Shown here one piece after another: positions 36,836 to 46,142 of a stretch of DNA of 64,000 bases (position 1 is its first letter; each line of letters begins with the position of its first letter). Origin of the DNA: Pantoea sp. CCBC3-3-1 (GTDB taxonomy: Bacteria > Pseudomonadota > Gammaproteobacteria > Enterobacterales > Enterobacteriaceae); the NCBI RefSeq assembly GCF_007981265.1, contig NZ_CP034363.1:2046001-2110000 (forward strand), in the 5' to 3' direction. A program made the position numbers and the translations under genes. A model generated the notes under the pieces. It was not told the origin of the DNA. It saw only the letters and a list, made by a program, of their open reading frames with translations, and searched no databases.

Positions 36836-37190
36836 TTTTACTCTCCGGCTAATCACTGTGTGACTACCCTAAGAAGTTACGCGTGCAGCAGTTAGGTTAG
36901 GGGCGCTGCATATATGCACTTTTCTGTCATTCGCCCGCGTTTTGTGATCCGCTTCAAAAGTTAACATTGGGTTAATTTTGCTAAATATATGGACTATTTA
37001 GCTGAATCTTCAGGCTGTGATACCGCTCTCCCTTTCTGGCCTCTCTTAACGTTAAAACTAGCGCTTACCGGCAACGGGAAAACCTCTCAGCGCCGAAACG
37101 ACAGGCTTTTTAAGTTGTTAAGTTTGCTGCCCTACGATTGATACCGTTTACATCACACCGCAAAAAGCGGGAACTGAGCCGGAGAGCCTC
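36836..37190. promoter_or_regulatory. Divergent araB/araF control region with AraC and CRP sites
   Basis: Two 17-bp AraC half-sites in direct repeat, 21 bases apart, lie at 36967-36983 and 36988-37004. Read on the minus strand they are CAGCTAAATAGTCCATA followed by TAGCAAAATTAACCCAA, a close match to E. coli araI1 and araI2 and oriented to activate araB. A CRP-like site TGTGA-TCCGCT-TCAAA lies at 36943-36958, and a weaker TGTGA-N6-TCTCC lies at 37016-37031, upstream of I1 for araB. GGAGAG precedes araF. Confidence 0.75.
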
Positions 37191-38174
37191 ATGCACAAAT
37201 TTACTCACGCGCTGGCAGCGGTTGGCCTCGCCGCCGTTATGTCACATTCGGCTATGGCCGACACCATGAAACTGGGTTTTCTGGTCAAACAGCCGGAAGA
37301 ACCCTGGTTCCAGACGGAATGGAAGTTTGCCGACAAAGCGGGCAAAGAACTGGGGTTTGAGGTGATTAAAATTGCCGTACCGGACGGGGAAAAAACCCTG
37401 AACGCTATCGACAGCCTCGCGGCCAGCGGTGCGAAGGGTTTCGTCATCTGTACGCCCGATCCGAAACTGGGCTCGGCTATTGTGGCAAAAGCCCGAAGCT
37501 ACGACCTGAAGGTTATCGCGGTAGACGATCAGTTTGTTACGGCTAAAGGTAAGCCGATGGATACCGTGCCGCTGGTGATGATGGCGGCAACTAAAATCGG
37601 TGAGCGTCAGGGGCAGGAACTTTATAAGGAGATGCAGAAGCGCGGTTGGGATGCGAAAGAAACCGGCGTAATGGCGATTACCGCCGATGAGCTGGATACC
37701 GCACGTCGACGCACCAGTGGCTCAATGGAAGCGTTAAAAGCGGCAGGTTTCCCGGCGGGCCAGATCTACAAAGTCCCGACCAAATCTAACGATATCCCTG
37801 GTGCATTCGATGCCGGTAATTCACTGCTGGTACAGCACCCGGAAGTGAAGCACTGGCTGATTATCGGCATGAATGACAACACCGTGCTCGGTGGCGTACG
37901 TGCAACCGAAGGCCAGGGCTTTAAAGCGCCGGATGTGATCGGCATCGGCATCAACGGCGTCGATGCCATCAGCGAACTTTCCAAAGGCCAGGCAACCGGC
38001 TTCTTTGGATCGCTGCTGCCAAGCCCGGACGTGCACGGCTATAAGAGTATCCAGATGCTCTACAACTGGGTGAGTAAAGATGCCGAACCGGCGAAATTTA
38101 CCGAAGTGACCGATGTGGTGCTGATCACCCGCGAAAACTTTAAAACCGAACTGGCCAAAAAAGGGCTGATGTAA
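37191..38174 (+). CDS. araF: L-arabinose ABC transporter substrate-binding protein
   Basis: A 327-residue periplasmic arabinose-binding protein. The signal peptide ends in SHSAMA before DTMKLGFLVKQPEEPWFQTEW, the family N-terminus. GFVICTPDPKLGSAIVAKA, TADELDTARRRTSGSMEAL and GMNDNTVLGGVRATEGQG form the sugar-binding clefts. It heads araFGH-araC. Confidence 0.96.
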   Translation: MHKFTHALAAVGLAAVMSHSAMADTMKLGFLVKQPEEPWFQTEWKFADKAGKELGFEVIKIAVPDGEKTLNAIDSLAASGAKGFVICTPDPKLGSAIVAKARSYDLKVIAVDDQFVTAKGKPMDTVPLVMMAATKIGERQGQELYKEMQKRGWDAKETGVMAITADELDTARRRTSGSMEALKAAGFPAGQIYKVPTKSNDIPGAFDAGNSLLVQHPEVKHWLIIGMNDNTVLGGVRATEGQGFKAPDVIGIGINGVDAISELSKGQATGFFGSLLPSPDVHGYKSIQMLYNWVSKDAEPAKFTEVTDVVLITRENFKTELAKKGLM

Positions 38175-38181
38175 CAAGGAT

Positions 38182-38204
38182 GGAGCCGCGAAGGCTGCGG
38201 CTCC
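38182..38204 (+). other. Intercistronic hairpin between araF and araG
   Basis: GGAGCCGC and GCGGCTCC form a perfect 8-bp stem around GAAGGCT. There is no T tract. It probably protects the araF mRNA 3' end or lowers read-through, keeping the binding protein in excess. Confidence 0.65.
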
Positions 38205-38237
38205 GCATGCTGTACCGCAATGTACTCCGGAGGAATA

Positions 38238-39761
38238 ATGAACACGCAACCCCCGTATCTGAGCTTTCACAGCATAAGTAAAACCTTTCCTGGCGTGAAG
38301 GCGCTTCAGGACATCAGTTTTGATTGCGAGGCAGGCCAGATCCACGCGCTGATGGGTGAAAACGGCGCGGGAAAATCGACGCTGCTGAAGATCCTTAGCG
38401 GCAGCTATCAGCCGACCAGCGGTGAAATCCGTCTGAAAGGCCAGCCGGTCAGCTTTACGCACACGACCGACGCGCTGGACGCGGGCGTGGCGATTATTTA
38501 TCAGGAACTGCATCTGATCCCTGAGATGTCAGTGGCGGAAAATATCTATCTCGGACAGCTGCCGCAGCGGGCCGGTTTTGTTAATCGCTCGCTGCTACGT
38601 TACGAGGCGGGGCTTCAGCTGAAAAATTTAGGCATGGATATTGATCCGGATACGCCGCTGAAGTCGCTTTCGCTCGGCCAGTGGCAGATGGTGGAAATCG
38701 CTAAGGCACTGGCGAGAAATGCGAAAGTGATCGCATTTGATGAGCCAACCAGCTCGCTCTCGGCCCGTGAAATTGAACATCTGTTCCGCGTAATCCGCCA
38801 GCTGCGCGCGGAAGGCAAAGTGGTGCTGTATGTTTCGCACCGCATGGAAGAAATCTTTGCGCTCAGCGACGCCATTACCGTGTTTAAAGACGGCCGCTAC
38901 GTGCGTACCTTTCACGACGTTGCGGCAACCAGCCATGATGCGCTGGTACAGGCGATGGTGGGCCGTGAAATTGGCGATATCTATGGCTATACGCCAAGAG
39001 ATACCGGCGAGATCCGTTTGCAGCTGGATAACGTGCAGGCCAAAGGGGTACGCATGCCGATTTCACTGACCGTTCGCGCCGGTGAAATCGTCGGGCTGTT
39101 TGGGCTGGTCGGTGCCGGACGCAGTGAATTAATGAAAGGCTTATTTGGCGCCACCCGCCTCACCGGCGGTGAAGTCCGTCTGGACGGTGAAAAGCTGGTT
39201 ATCCGTGAACCGTCCGATGCGATTCGCGCCGGGCTGCTGCTCTGCCCGGAAGATCGTAAAGCCGACGGTATCATCGCGGTACACTCGGTGCGGGACAATA
39301 TCAATATCAGCGCCCGGCGCAACAATCTCACCGCAGGCTGTCTGATTAAAAACCAGTGGGAGCAGACTAACGCGGCGTCGCATATTCGCTCGCTGAATAT
39401 CAAAACGCCAGGCGCCGATCAGCTGATCATGAACCTCTCCGGCGGCAACCAACAGAAAGCGATTTTAGGACGCTGGCTGTCGGAAGAGATGAAGGTGATC
39501 CTGCTGGATGAACCGACGCGCGGTATCGACGTCGGGGCAAAACATGAAATCTATAACCTGATTTATGCGCTGGCAGAAAAGGGCATCGCGGTGCTGTTCG
39601 CCTCCAGCGACCTGCCTGAAGTGATGGGTCTCGCCGATCGTATCCTGGTCATGCGGGAAGGCGCCATTGCCGGAGAATTGCATCATCACGAGGCCACCGA
39701 AGCGCTAACGCTGGCGCTGGCGATGCCGAAAACCACCCAACATACCGCCGTCGTGGCCTGA
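38238..39761 (+). CDS. araG: L-arabinose ABC transporter ATP-binding protein
   Basis: A 507-residue tandem CUT2-class ABC ATPase. The first Walker A is GENGAGKST; the second, degenerate one lies in [53 protein letters not shown] and [18 protein letters not shown] match AraG. The ATG at 38238 is preferred over an in-frame ATG at 38220 because GGAGGA lies just upstream of it. Confidence 0.96.
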   Translation: MNTQPPYLSFHSISKTFPGVKALQDISFDCEAGQIHALMGENGAGKSTLLKILSGSYQPTSGEIRLKGQPVSFTHTTDALDAGVAIIYQELHLIPEMSVAENIYLGQLPQRAGFVNRSLLRYEAGLQLKNLGMDIDPDTPLKSLSLGQWQMVEIAKALARNAKVIAFDEPTSSLSAREIEHLFRVIRQLRAEGKVVLYVSHRMEEIFALSDAITVFKDGRYVRTFHDVAATSHDALVQAMVGREIGDIYGYTPRDTGEIRLQLDNVQAKGVRMPISLTVRAGEIVGLFGLVGAGRSELMKGLFGATRLTGGEVRLDGEKLVIREPSDAIRAGLLLCPEDRKADGIIAVHSVRDNINISARRNNLTAGCLIKNQWEQTNAASHIRSLNIKTPGADQLIMNLSGGNQQKAILGRWLSEEMKVILLDEPTRGIDVGAKHEIYNLIYALAEKGIAVLFASSDLPEVMGLADRILVMREGAIAGELHHHEATEALTLALAMPKTTQHTAVVA

Positions 39762-39778
39762 ACCGAAGGAGCATTATA

Positions 39779-40759
39779 ATGTCCATTACCACTTCCTCCG
39801 CGACGCCACCGACCCGTCGCGTCAACCTGAGCCGCATCTGGGATAATTTTGGCATGCTGGTGGTGTTTGCCGTACTGTTTATCGGCTGCACGATTTTTGT
39901 ACCGAACTTTGGCTCGCTGATCAATATGAAAGGCCTTGGACTGGCGATGTCGATGTCCGGCATGGTGGCCTGCGGCATGCTGTTCTGTCTGGCTTCAGGC
40001 GATTTTGATCTTTCTGTCGCCTCGGTTATCGCCTGTGCGGGGGTGACTACCGCCGTGGTCATCAATATGACTGAAAGCCTGTGGATCGGCATTGTAGCGG
40101 GCTTGCTGCTGGGCGTGGCCTGCGGATTTGTTAACGGCTTTGTGATAGCGAAGCTGAAGATCAATGCGCTGATTACCACGCTGGCGACCATGCAGATTGT
40201 GCGGGGGCTGGCCTATATCTTCTCCGACGGTAAAGCCGTGGGGATAGAAGACGAGCGCTTCTTTGCGCTGGGCTATACCAACTGGCTGGGCGTACCCGCG
40301 CCGGTCTGGCTGACTATTGGCACCATGATCGTCTTTGGTTTTCTGCTCAATAAAACCACCTTTGGTCGTAATACCCTGGCGATTGGCGGCAACGAAGAGG
40401 CGGCCAGGCTGGCAGGCGTACCGGTGGTGCGCACGCGCATTATCATTTTTATCCTTTCCGGGCTGGTTTCCGCTGCGGCAGGCATCATTCTCGCCTCGCG
40501 AATGACCAGCGGTCAGCCGATGACCTCGCTGGGCTATGAACTGATTGTGATCTCGGCCTGCGTGCTGGGCGGCGTGTCGCTGAAGGGCGGTATCGGCAAA
40601 ATTTCCTACGTTGTTGCGGGCGTATTGATCCTTGGCACCGTGGAAAATGCGATGAATCTCTTAAATATTTCACCGTTTTCACAGTACGTGGTGCGAGGTC
40701 TGATACTGTTAGCCGCGGTGATATTTGACCGCTATAAACAAAAAGCTAAAACGGCCTGA
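39779..40759 (+). CDS. araH: L-arabinose ABC transporter permease
   Basis: A 326-residue CUT2-type permease with 8-10 hydrophobic segments. MVACGMLFCLASGDFDLSVASV, TTLATMQIVRGLAYIFSDGKAVG and LGYELIVISACVLGGVSLKGG are AraH-like. GAAGGAGC precedes the ATG, 17 bases after araG. It likely forms a homodimeric channel, since only one permease gene is present. Confidence 0.95.
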   Translation: MSITTSSATPPTRRVNLSRIWDNFGMLVVFAVLFIGCTIFVPNFGSLINMKGLGLAMSMSGMVACGMLFCLASGDFDLSVASVIACAGVTTAVVINMTESLWIGIVAGLLLGVACGFVNGFVIAKLKINALITTLATMQIVRGLAYIFSDGKAVGIEDERFFALGYTNWLGVPAPVWLTIGTMIVFGFLLNKTTFGRNTLAIGGNEEAARLAGVPVVRTRIIIFILSGLVSAAAGIILASRMTSGQPMTSLGYELIVISACVLGGVSLKGGIGKISYVVAGVLILGTVENAMNLLNISPFSQYVVRGLILLAAVIFDRYKQKAKTA

Positions 40760-40768
40760 GGAGGCGTT

Positions 40769-41686
40769 ATGTATCATCGTCTGGCGCCGGTGGCGCAATC
40801 TAATCCGCTGTTGCCCGGCTATCCCTTCAACGCCTGGCTGGTCGCTGGCCTGACGCCGATCAATGCCGGCGATCCGCTCGATTTCTTTATTGATCGTCCT
40901 GCGGGTATGAAAGGCTACATTATTAACCTGACCACCAAAGGGCGCGGCCAGGTCTTCAGCGGTGACGATGCCTTTAACTGTGAAACAGGCGACCTGCTGC
41001 TGTTTCAGCCAAAAACCTCGCATTACTATGGCCGTTCTTCAGAAAGCGACTGCTGGCACCATCGCTGGATCTATTTTCGCCCGCGCGCCTACTGGAGCAG
41101 CTGGCTTCAGTGGCAGGATGAAAAGCAGGGTGTCGGCCGGTTACGGCTGCCGGAAAGGCTGTGGCCAGAATTTGAGCGGCTGTTCGCCACCATTGAACAA
41201 ACGCATACGTCGGGCAAACGCTTTGCCGAAGAGCTGGCGATGAACTTACTGGAAAGATTGCTGCTGCGTGCGGTTGAAGAAGATCCGCGCAGTCATCAGC
41301 AGGTGCGCGATCCTCGCGTGGTGGAGGCTTGTCAGTATGTGACGAGCAATCTTGCCGGCGAGCTGAAGATCGACGAGGTGGCGAATCACGTCTGCCTTTC
41401 CCCTTCGCGGCTGGCACACTTATTTCGCGAGCAGATGGGAATTAATCTGCTGCGCTGGCGCGAAGATCAGCGTGTGATACGAGCGAAGCTGCTTTTGCAA
41501 ACCACGCAGGAGCCTATTGCTACCGTCGGGCGCATTGTTGGCTACGACGATCAGCTCTATTTCTCACGCGTGTTTCGAAAAAGGGTCGGGGTCAGCCCCA
41601 GCGATTTCCGCCGCCGTTCGCTGGATGCCCATGATGCGCTGGTGGCCCGTGAAAGCTGGGACTTGCCTTTACGTGCCACTCAGTAA
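40769..41686 (+). CDS. araC: Arabinose operon regulator AraC
   Basis: A 305-residue AraC protein. The N-terminal cupin binds arabinose and mediates dimerisation ([53 protein letters not shown]). The C-terminal double helix-turn-helix has [20 protein letters not shown] and [20 protein letters not shown]. It sits 9 bases after araH, so it is probably co-transcribed with the importer it controls, unlike E. coli where araC is divergent from araBAD. Confidence 0.95.
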   Translation: MYHRLAPVAQSNPLLPGYPFNAWLVAGLTPINAGDPLDFFIDRPAGMKGYIINLTTKGRGQVFSGDDAFNCETGDLLLFQPKTSHYYGRSSESDCWHHRWIYFRPRAYWSSWLQWQDEKQGVGRLRLPERLWPEFERLFATIEQTHTSGKRFAEELAMNLLERLLLRAVEEDPRSHQQVRDPRVVEACQYVTSNLAGELKIDEVANHVCLSPSRLAHLFREQMGINLLRWREDQRVIRAKLLLQTTQEPIATVGRIVGYDDQLYFSRVFRKRVGVSPSDFRRRSLDAHDALVARESWDLPLRATQ

Positions 41687-41773
41687 CGATTTAGCAACAA
41701 TTCAGGTTAATCCGCCTTGTTCTTACCCGGACAATCGTCTTAAATCAACCGGACTGAGACAAGAGGAATGCCA

Positions 41774-42814
41774 ATGAACGATAAAATTCGTGTAGGGCTG
41801 GTCGGCTACGGCTTCGCCAGCAAGACCTTCCATGCGCCACTCATCAACGGCACGTCAGGGATGGAACTGGCGGCCGTTTCCAGTAGCGATGCCGCTAAAG
41901 TTCATGCCGACTGGCCTGCCGTGCAGACGGTGGCCGACGCGCAGGCGCTGTTCGACGATGCGTCAATTCAGCTCATTGTGATCCCTACGCCCAACGACAC
42001 CCACTTCCCCCTGGCGAAAGCGGCGCTGAACGCAGGCAAGCATGTGGTGGTGGACAAACCCTTTACCGTCACGCTGTCACAGGCGCGTGAGCTGGAAGCG
42101 CTGGCTAAGGCAAAAGGACTGCTGCTGTCGGTATTTCATAACCGCCGCTGGGACAGCGACTTTTTAACCCTGAAGACGCTGCTGGCGCAGGGTACGCTGG
42201 GTGAAGTGCGCTATTTCGAGTCGCATTTCGACCGCTTCCGCCCGGAAGTGCGTAACCGCTGGCGCGAGCAGAAGGGCGCGGGAAGCGGCATCTGGTTCGA
42301 TCTCGGCCCGCATCTTATCGATCAGGCGCTTCAGCTGTTTGGGTCGCCGGTAGCCATTAACGTCGATCTGGCTGAGCTGCGTCCTGGCGCGCAAACCACT
42401 GACTATTTCCATGCGGTGCTGACATATCCACAGCGTCGGGTGGTGCTGCATGCCAGCATGCTGGTGGCGGCGGAATCGCCTCGCTATCAGGTACACGGCA
42501 CGCGTGGCAGCTACGTAAAATATGGCCTCGATCCGCAGGAGGACAGCCTGAAAGCGGGCGCTCGTCTGCCGCAGGAAGAGTGGGGTTACGATATGCGTGA
42601 TGGCGTGCTAACGCTGGCAAACGGTGAAGAGATGGCTGAAGAAACCTTGCTGACCACGCCCGGCAACTATCCCGCCTATTATGCCGGGATCCGCGATGCA
42701 ATCAGCGGCGAAGGGCGCAACCCGGTAACGGCTGAAGAAGCCATTCAGGTTATGGAGCTGATTGAGCTTGGCCTCCAGTCCGCCGAGAAGCGTCAAACCC
42801 TGTCGCTGAAATAA
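41774..42814 (+). CDS. ydgJ: Gfo/Idh/MocA-family oxidoreductase YdgJ
   Basis: A 346-residue NAD(P)-dependent oxidoreductase. The Rossmann start is IRVGLVGYGFASKTFHAPL. The catalytic Lys region is HVVVDKPFTVT, and the C-terminal domain has SHFDRFRPEVRNRWRE and WFDLGPHLIDQALQLFG. The ATG at 41774 is chosen over one two codons earlier, because AAGAGGA lies 7 bases upstream and E. coli YdgJ begins equivalently. The physiological substrate is unknown. As in E. coli, it neighbours add. Confidence 0.92.
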   Translation: MNDKIRVGLVGYGFASKTFHAPLINGTSGMELAAVSSSDAAKVHADWPAVQTVADAQALFDDASIQLIVIPTPNDTHFPLAKAALNAGKHVVVDKPFTVTLSQARELEALAKAKGLLLSVFHNRRWDSDFLTLKTLLAQGTLGEVRYFESHFDRFRPEVRNRWREQKGAGSGIWFDLGPHLIDQALQLFGSPVAINVDLAELRPGAQTTDYFHAVLTYPQRRVVLHASMLVAAESPRYQVHGTRGSYVKYGLDPQEDSLKAGARLPQEEWGYDMRDGVLTLANGEEMAEETLLTTPGNYPAYYAGIRDAISGEGRNPVTAEEAIQVMELIELGLQSAEKRQTLSLK

Positions 42815-42903
42815 GCGGTAGCGGAGCCATTGCCAACACGTTGCTGGCTCAGGGATCACGGGCTCCCGTCAAAATGCAAACAATGCCGTTTCTGGCGGCG
42901 TGT

Positions 42904-42925
42904 CGCGGGCCGACCCTGGCCCGCG
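42904..42925. terminator. Convergent hairpin between ydgJ and add
   Basis: CGCGGGCC and GGCCCGCG form an 8-bp GC stem around GACCCT, between convergent genes. It lacks a T tract. Confidence 0.5.
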
Positions 42926-42966
42926 ATGCCCTGCTGGCGGCTTTGGCCAGCACAAAGCCCTGTCGG

Positions 42967-43965
42967 TTAAGCCGCCACTTTGGCGCGAATGGCGACTTTT
43001 TCCGCTTCGCTTAAGAACGCAATCTTTAAACCATTCTCCTGCGCGGTGCGGATCTGCTGCTGGCTTAGCCCTGCCTGGGGTGCAGCAACTTCATATTCAT
43101 GCGCCAGCTCAATGCCCTGTACCGCCGGATCGTCAGTATTAATGGTTGCCAGAATACCGTGGTCCAGGAATGCGGCCAGCGGATGGTGAGCCAGGGATGA
43201 CACCGTGCTGGTCTGAATATTAGAGGTCAGACAGGATTCAATACCAATCTGCTGCGCGGCAAGATAATCCATCAGGGCAGGATCTTCGACGGCCTTCACG
43301 CCGTGACCAATACGCTCAGCACCCAGCTCACGAATGGCCTGCCAGATGCTTTCCGGGCCTGCCGCTTCACCCGCATGCACGGTGATGCGGAAACCGGCAT
43401 CGCGCGCGCGGTTAAAGTGGCTGAGGAACTGACTGCCCGGGAAGCCCAGCTCGTCGCCCGCTAAATCCAGCGCGGTAATACCATCACGATGCGCCAGTAA
43501 ACCTTCCAGTTCTTGCAGACAGGCGTCTTCACCAAAGGTGCGGCTCATAATGCCGGTCAGGCGCACGTCGATATCATGTTGCTGACAACCCGCACGAATG
43601 CCATCAATAACCGCTTCAACAACGCCTGCAATCGGTAAGTTATGGGTCATTGCCATATAGCCGGGTGAAAAGCGCAGTTCGGCATAGTGGATACCGGCAC
43701 GGGCGGCATCCTGCACGTTTTCCAGCGCGACGCGACGGCAGGCATCCAGTGAGCCAAGCACCTTCACGCCCCAGTCGAGTTTTTGTAAAAAACTCACCAG
43801 ATCGGGTTCGTTGTGCGTGACCTGCACGTGCGGACGCAGGGTTTCCAGCGTGGAAGCGGGCAGGGTGAGGTTGAATTCGCGACCTAAATCAAGAATGGTT
43901 TGAGCACGAATATTGCCATCAAGGTGGCGATGAATATCGGTAAGGGGGATGCGGGAGTCGATCAT
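42967..43965 (-). CDS. add: Adenosine deaminase
   Basis: A 332-residue zinc enzyme converting adenosine to inosine. Metal and catalytic residues are visible: [15 protein letters not shown] (HxH), [27 protein letters not shown] and [11 protein letters not shown]. It takes part in purine salvage and catabolism, which links it loosely to guaD and xanthine dehydrogenase at the right end. Length matches E. coli Add. Confidence 0.96.
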   Translation of the reverse strand: MIDSRIPLTDIHRHLDGNIRAQTILDLGREFNLTLPASTLETLRPHVQVTHNEPDLVSFLQKLDWGVKVLGSLDACRRVALENVQDAARAGIHYAELRFSPGYMAMTHNLPIAGVVEAVIDGIRAGCQQHDIDVRLTGIMSRTFGEDACLQELEGLLAHRDGITALDLAGDELGFPGSQFLSHFNRARDAGFRITVHAGEAAGPESIWQAIRELGAERIGHGVKAVEDPALMDYLAAQQIGIESCLTSNIQTSTVSSLAHHPLAAFLDHGILATINTDDPAVQGIELAHEYEVAAPQAGLSQQQIRTAQENGLKIAFLSEAEKVAIRAKVAA

Positions 43966-44219
43966 GTCGGCGCACTCTGTTGTTAACGGTAAAGTGCATA
44001 ACAGTATAAAAACATTTTGCGCAACTTCGCCAGCAAATTGCGCAACCTACTGCGTGTATGTTGTTTATTTGCGCGATGTCGCGCAGAAGATTACCCGCGG
44101 GGGAGAAGGACCATCAGGAAAAACGCACAAAGCGGCATCCATGCCGGCTCCATATGACCCAGGACGCGGGCTGCACGTCCTGGGGGCTCCCGGCTTAAAG
44201 TCAGCCAGTCGAGGTAAGG
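43966..44219. promoter_or_regulatory. add upstream region with twin TTGCGCAA palindromes
   Basis: On the minus strand a TATACT (44003-44008) is a good -10 for add. Just upstream, the self-complementary TTGCGCAA occurs at 44017-44024 and 44038-44045, exactly 21 bases apart (two helical turns). This suggests a dimeric or tetrameric regulator binding over the -35 region. The motif is not a PurR box. The left end near ydgA has an inverted repeat CCAGGACG / CGTCCTGG that may terminate ydgA. Confidence 0.5.
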
Positions 44220-45734
44220 TTATTGGGCGGGATCGGTCGGTAAAACCGTGGCGGGTGCATCGCTGCCCAGCATATAGCGGGACAGGAACTGTTCCAGCGT
44301 CATCTTCTCGCCGTTCATCGCCACCTGGCCAGTAGCATATTGCAGGCTGGCAACAATATTATTGTCTTTCTGCGTGGTCAGACGGAACATCTGGCCCATT
44401 GCCGCCACGCCTTTCACCTGCTGGTCGGCCAGTTTGGCCGCATCTTCTTCTTTATAACCCTGCGCCATGGCGACATGCGTCATCATTTCTGTAGCCATAT
44501 CCATTGAAATGGACAGCTTGCCATCCAGGGTTTTCAGTACGTTGTCAGCCGCCTGAGTCACATTTTGAGGCTGAGGCGCGCCGGCTGCGGGATCTTTAAA
44601 GTGAACCGACAGGTTGAAGCTGCTCTCGCCTTTCTCATTTTTCCAGCTGAACGGGGCGATCGTGATTACCGGGCTGCCTTTTAGCAACAGCGGCAGGTTG
44701 TCGCTCATTACCTGGCTCATCCGCGCCTGATACAGCGCCGGGTTGTTTGCCACTTCCTGGTCGCTAAGAAGGGCCTGAACCTGACGGTTATAGTTCTCAG
44801 AGAAGGTTTTCATGCTGTTGGCATCAAACTGCGACAGCTTCACAGACAGCTTGCCCTGGCCGAAGTCCTGGTTCTGGATCTTCAGCGAGTTCAGGGCGTA
44901 GTCGATGTTGCCGGAAACCAGGCCTTTAACAGAATCCACCGAGGATTTGCCGTTCAGACCTTCTGCAATGAAAGCCTGCTGGCCGTTGACCGCCACGCTC
45001 AGTTTTTGCAGATCGATATTTTGATCGCCAACGCGGACGCCTTCCGGGCTTAAATGGGTGTTAGCGTTCAGCTTGAGGCCGTTAGCGGTAAACATTACCG
45101 GCATATTCAGCTGATTGCGGGTAGTCAGGACAAGGCTGTCCAGATCGCTGCTGACGTCCACTTTGTTACCGTCTTTATCGGCGCTGATATTCAGCGTGCC
45201 GCCATTCGACGCGAAACGCTCACCGCTCTGCGCATTTTGGTAATCCAGCGGCAGCAGGGCAATTTCAGTGGCGGTTGCACCGCTATAGCCAATGCGGGTA
45301 TCGGCCTGGATCACCGACTTACCTTTGGTCATTTCAAACAGCTTTTTCACCGCATCAGTATTTTCAAGCTGAGTATGAACGGAGGCCATACTTGGGATCA
45401 GGTTGAATTTTTTCAGCTGTGCGAAAGGGAAAGGGCCATGGTCGATCTTTTCAAGAAAAACGATGCTCTGTCCCGGTTTGATAACAGCGTTATCTTCCGT
45501 CTGTGAATTGGACTGCAACACAAACCGTGCCGAGCTGCTGAACACGCCACGCTGATAATCCTGATAGCTGAGTTTCAGGCGGCTGTCAGGCGCGATATTG
45601 TTCATCTGCGCATTGGCGTTCTGCACCACCTGGTCCATGTTCTTTTCCAGTTGCTTACCGGTAAACCAGGCGGTTCCGGTCCAAATCACGCCAAGAGCGA
45701 TAATTACGCCTGCCGCTATCTTTGTTTTTTTCAT
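44220..45734 (-). CDS. ydgA: YdgA family protein (DUF945)
   Basis: A 504-residue protein with an N-terminal hydrophobic anchor (residues 5-25, KIAAGVIIALGVIWTGTAW) and a long extracytoplasmic body rich in Gln, Asn and Ser. LKLSYQDYQRGVFSSSARF and IDHGPFPFAQLKKFNLIPS are typical of the DUF945/YdgA family. The molecular function is not established. E. coli has ydgA in the same neighbourhood, near fumC. Confidence 0.9.
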   Translation of the reverse strand: MKKTKIAAGVIIALGVIWTGTAWFTGKQLEKNMDQVVQNANAQMNNIAPDSRLKLSYQDYQRGVFSSSARFVLQSNSQTEDNAVIKPGQSIVFLEKIDHGPFPFAQLKKFNLIPSMASVHTQLENTDAVKKLFEMTKGKSVIQADTRIGYSGATATEIALLPLDYQNAQSGERFASNGGTLNISADKDGNKVDVSSDLDSLVLTTRNQLNMPVMFTANGLKLNANTHLSPEGVRVGDQNIDLQKLSVAVNGQQAFIAEGLNGKSSVDSVKGLVSGNIDYALNSLKIQNQDFGQGKLSVKLSQFDANSMKTFSENYNRQVQALLSDQEVANNPALYQARMSQVMSDNLPLLLKGSPVITIAPFSWKNEKGESSFNLSVHFKDPAAGAPQPQNVTQAADNVLKTLDGKLSISMDMATEMMTHVAMAQGYKEEDAAKLADQQVKGVAAMGQMFRLTTQKDNNIVASLQYATGQVAMNGEKMTLEQFLSRYMLGSDAPATVLPTDPAQ

Positions 45735-46142
45735 CTGTAAAGTCGTCCTTTTTTAAATCACCAATGCCGACAAAAAGGGCCATCCGACCCGTGTCTGACG
45801 GAGGGAAAACGCGATAAAGGCGTTTTTGTTTAATAAGTTAAATATCATAGCAACTGTGGCTTATCACGTCAGCCGCAATTACTGCATTGAAGGGTAAAGA
45901 GGTGTAATCCTTGCGGTGATGTCGCCACGCAATCCGCCAGGCTCAGCGGTCGAAAAGGCGTTGTCGGAGACCAATAACACCGTGTATTTGCTCAGAAATA
46001 TAGCGTTGCAAATCGTATGGCGGGTGCAATAAAGACGATTGGGTCGCATAATGTTAAATTATTGTATGTCATACTATGCCCGCGCTAAATGCCCTGCGGG
46101 CAGAAAAAGGCTTAAACATTTCATTGTACAAAGGAGAGAGTC
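45735..46142. other. Intergenic region between ydgA and fumC
   Basis: These 408 bases hold the divergent promoters of ydgA and fumC. A short hairpin AAAACGC / GCGTTTT occurs near 45807-45827. AT-rich sequence with several TATG/ATAC motifs lies 50-120 bases before fumC. AAGGAGAGAG precedes the fumC ATG. I could not fix SoxS, ArcA or CRP sites. Confidence 0.4.

Noticed and set aside
46042..46059. Sequence GGTCGCATAATGTTAAAT resembles parts of both XerC and XerD arms of a dif site.
   Set aside because: A dif site needs two 11-bp arms around a 6-bp centre; here the arms are fused with no central region and one base is missing, so chance similarity in an AT-rich promoter is more likely.
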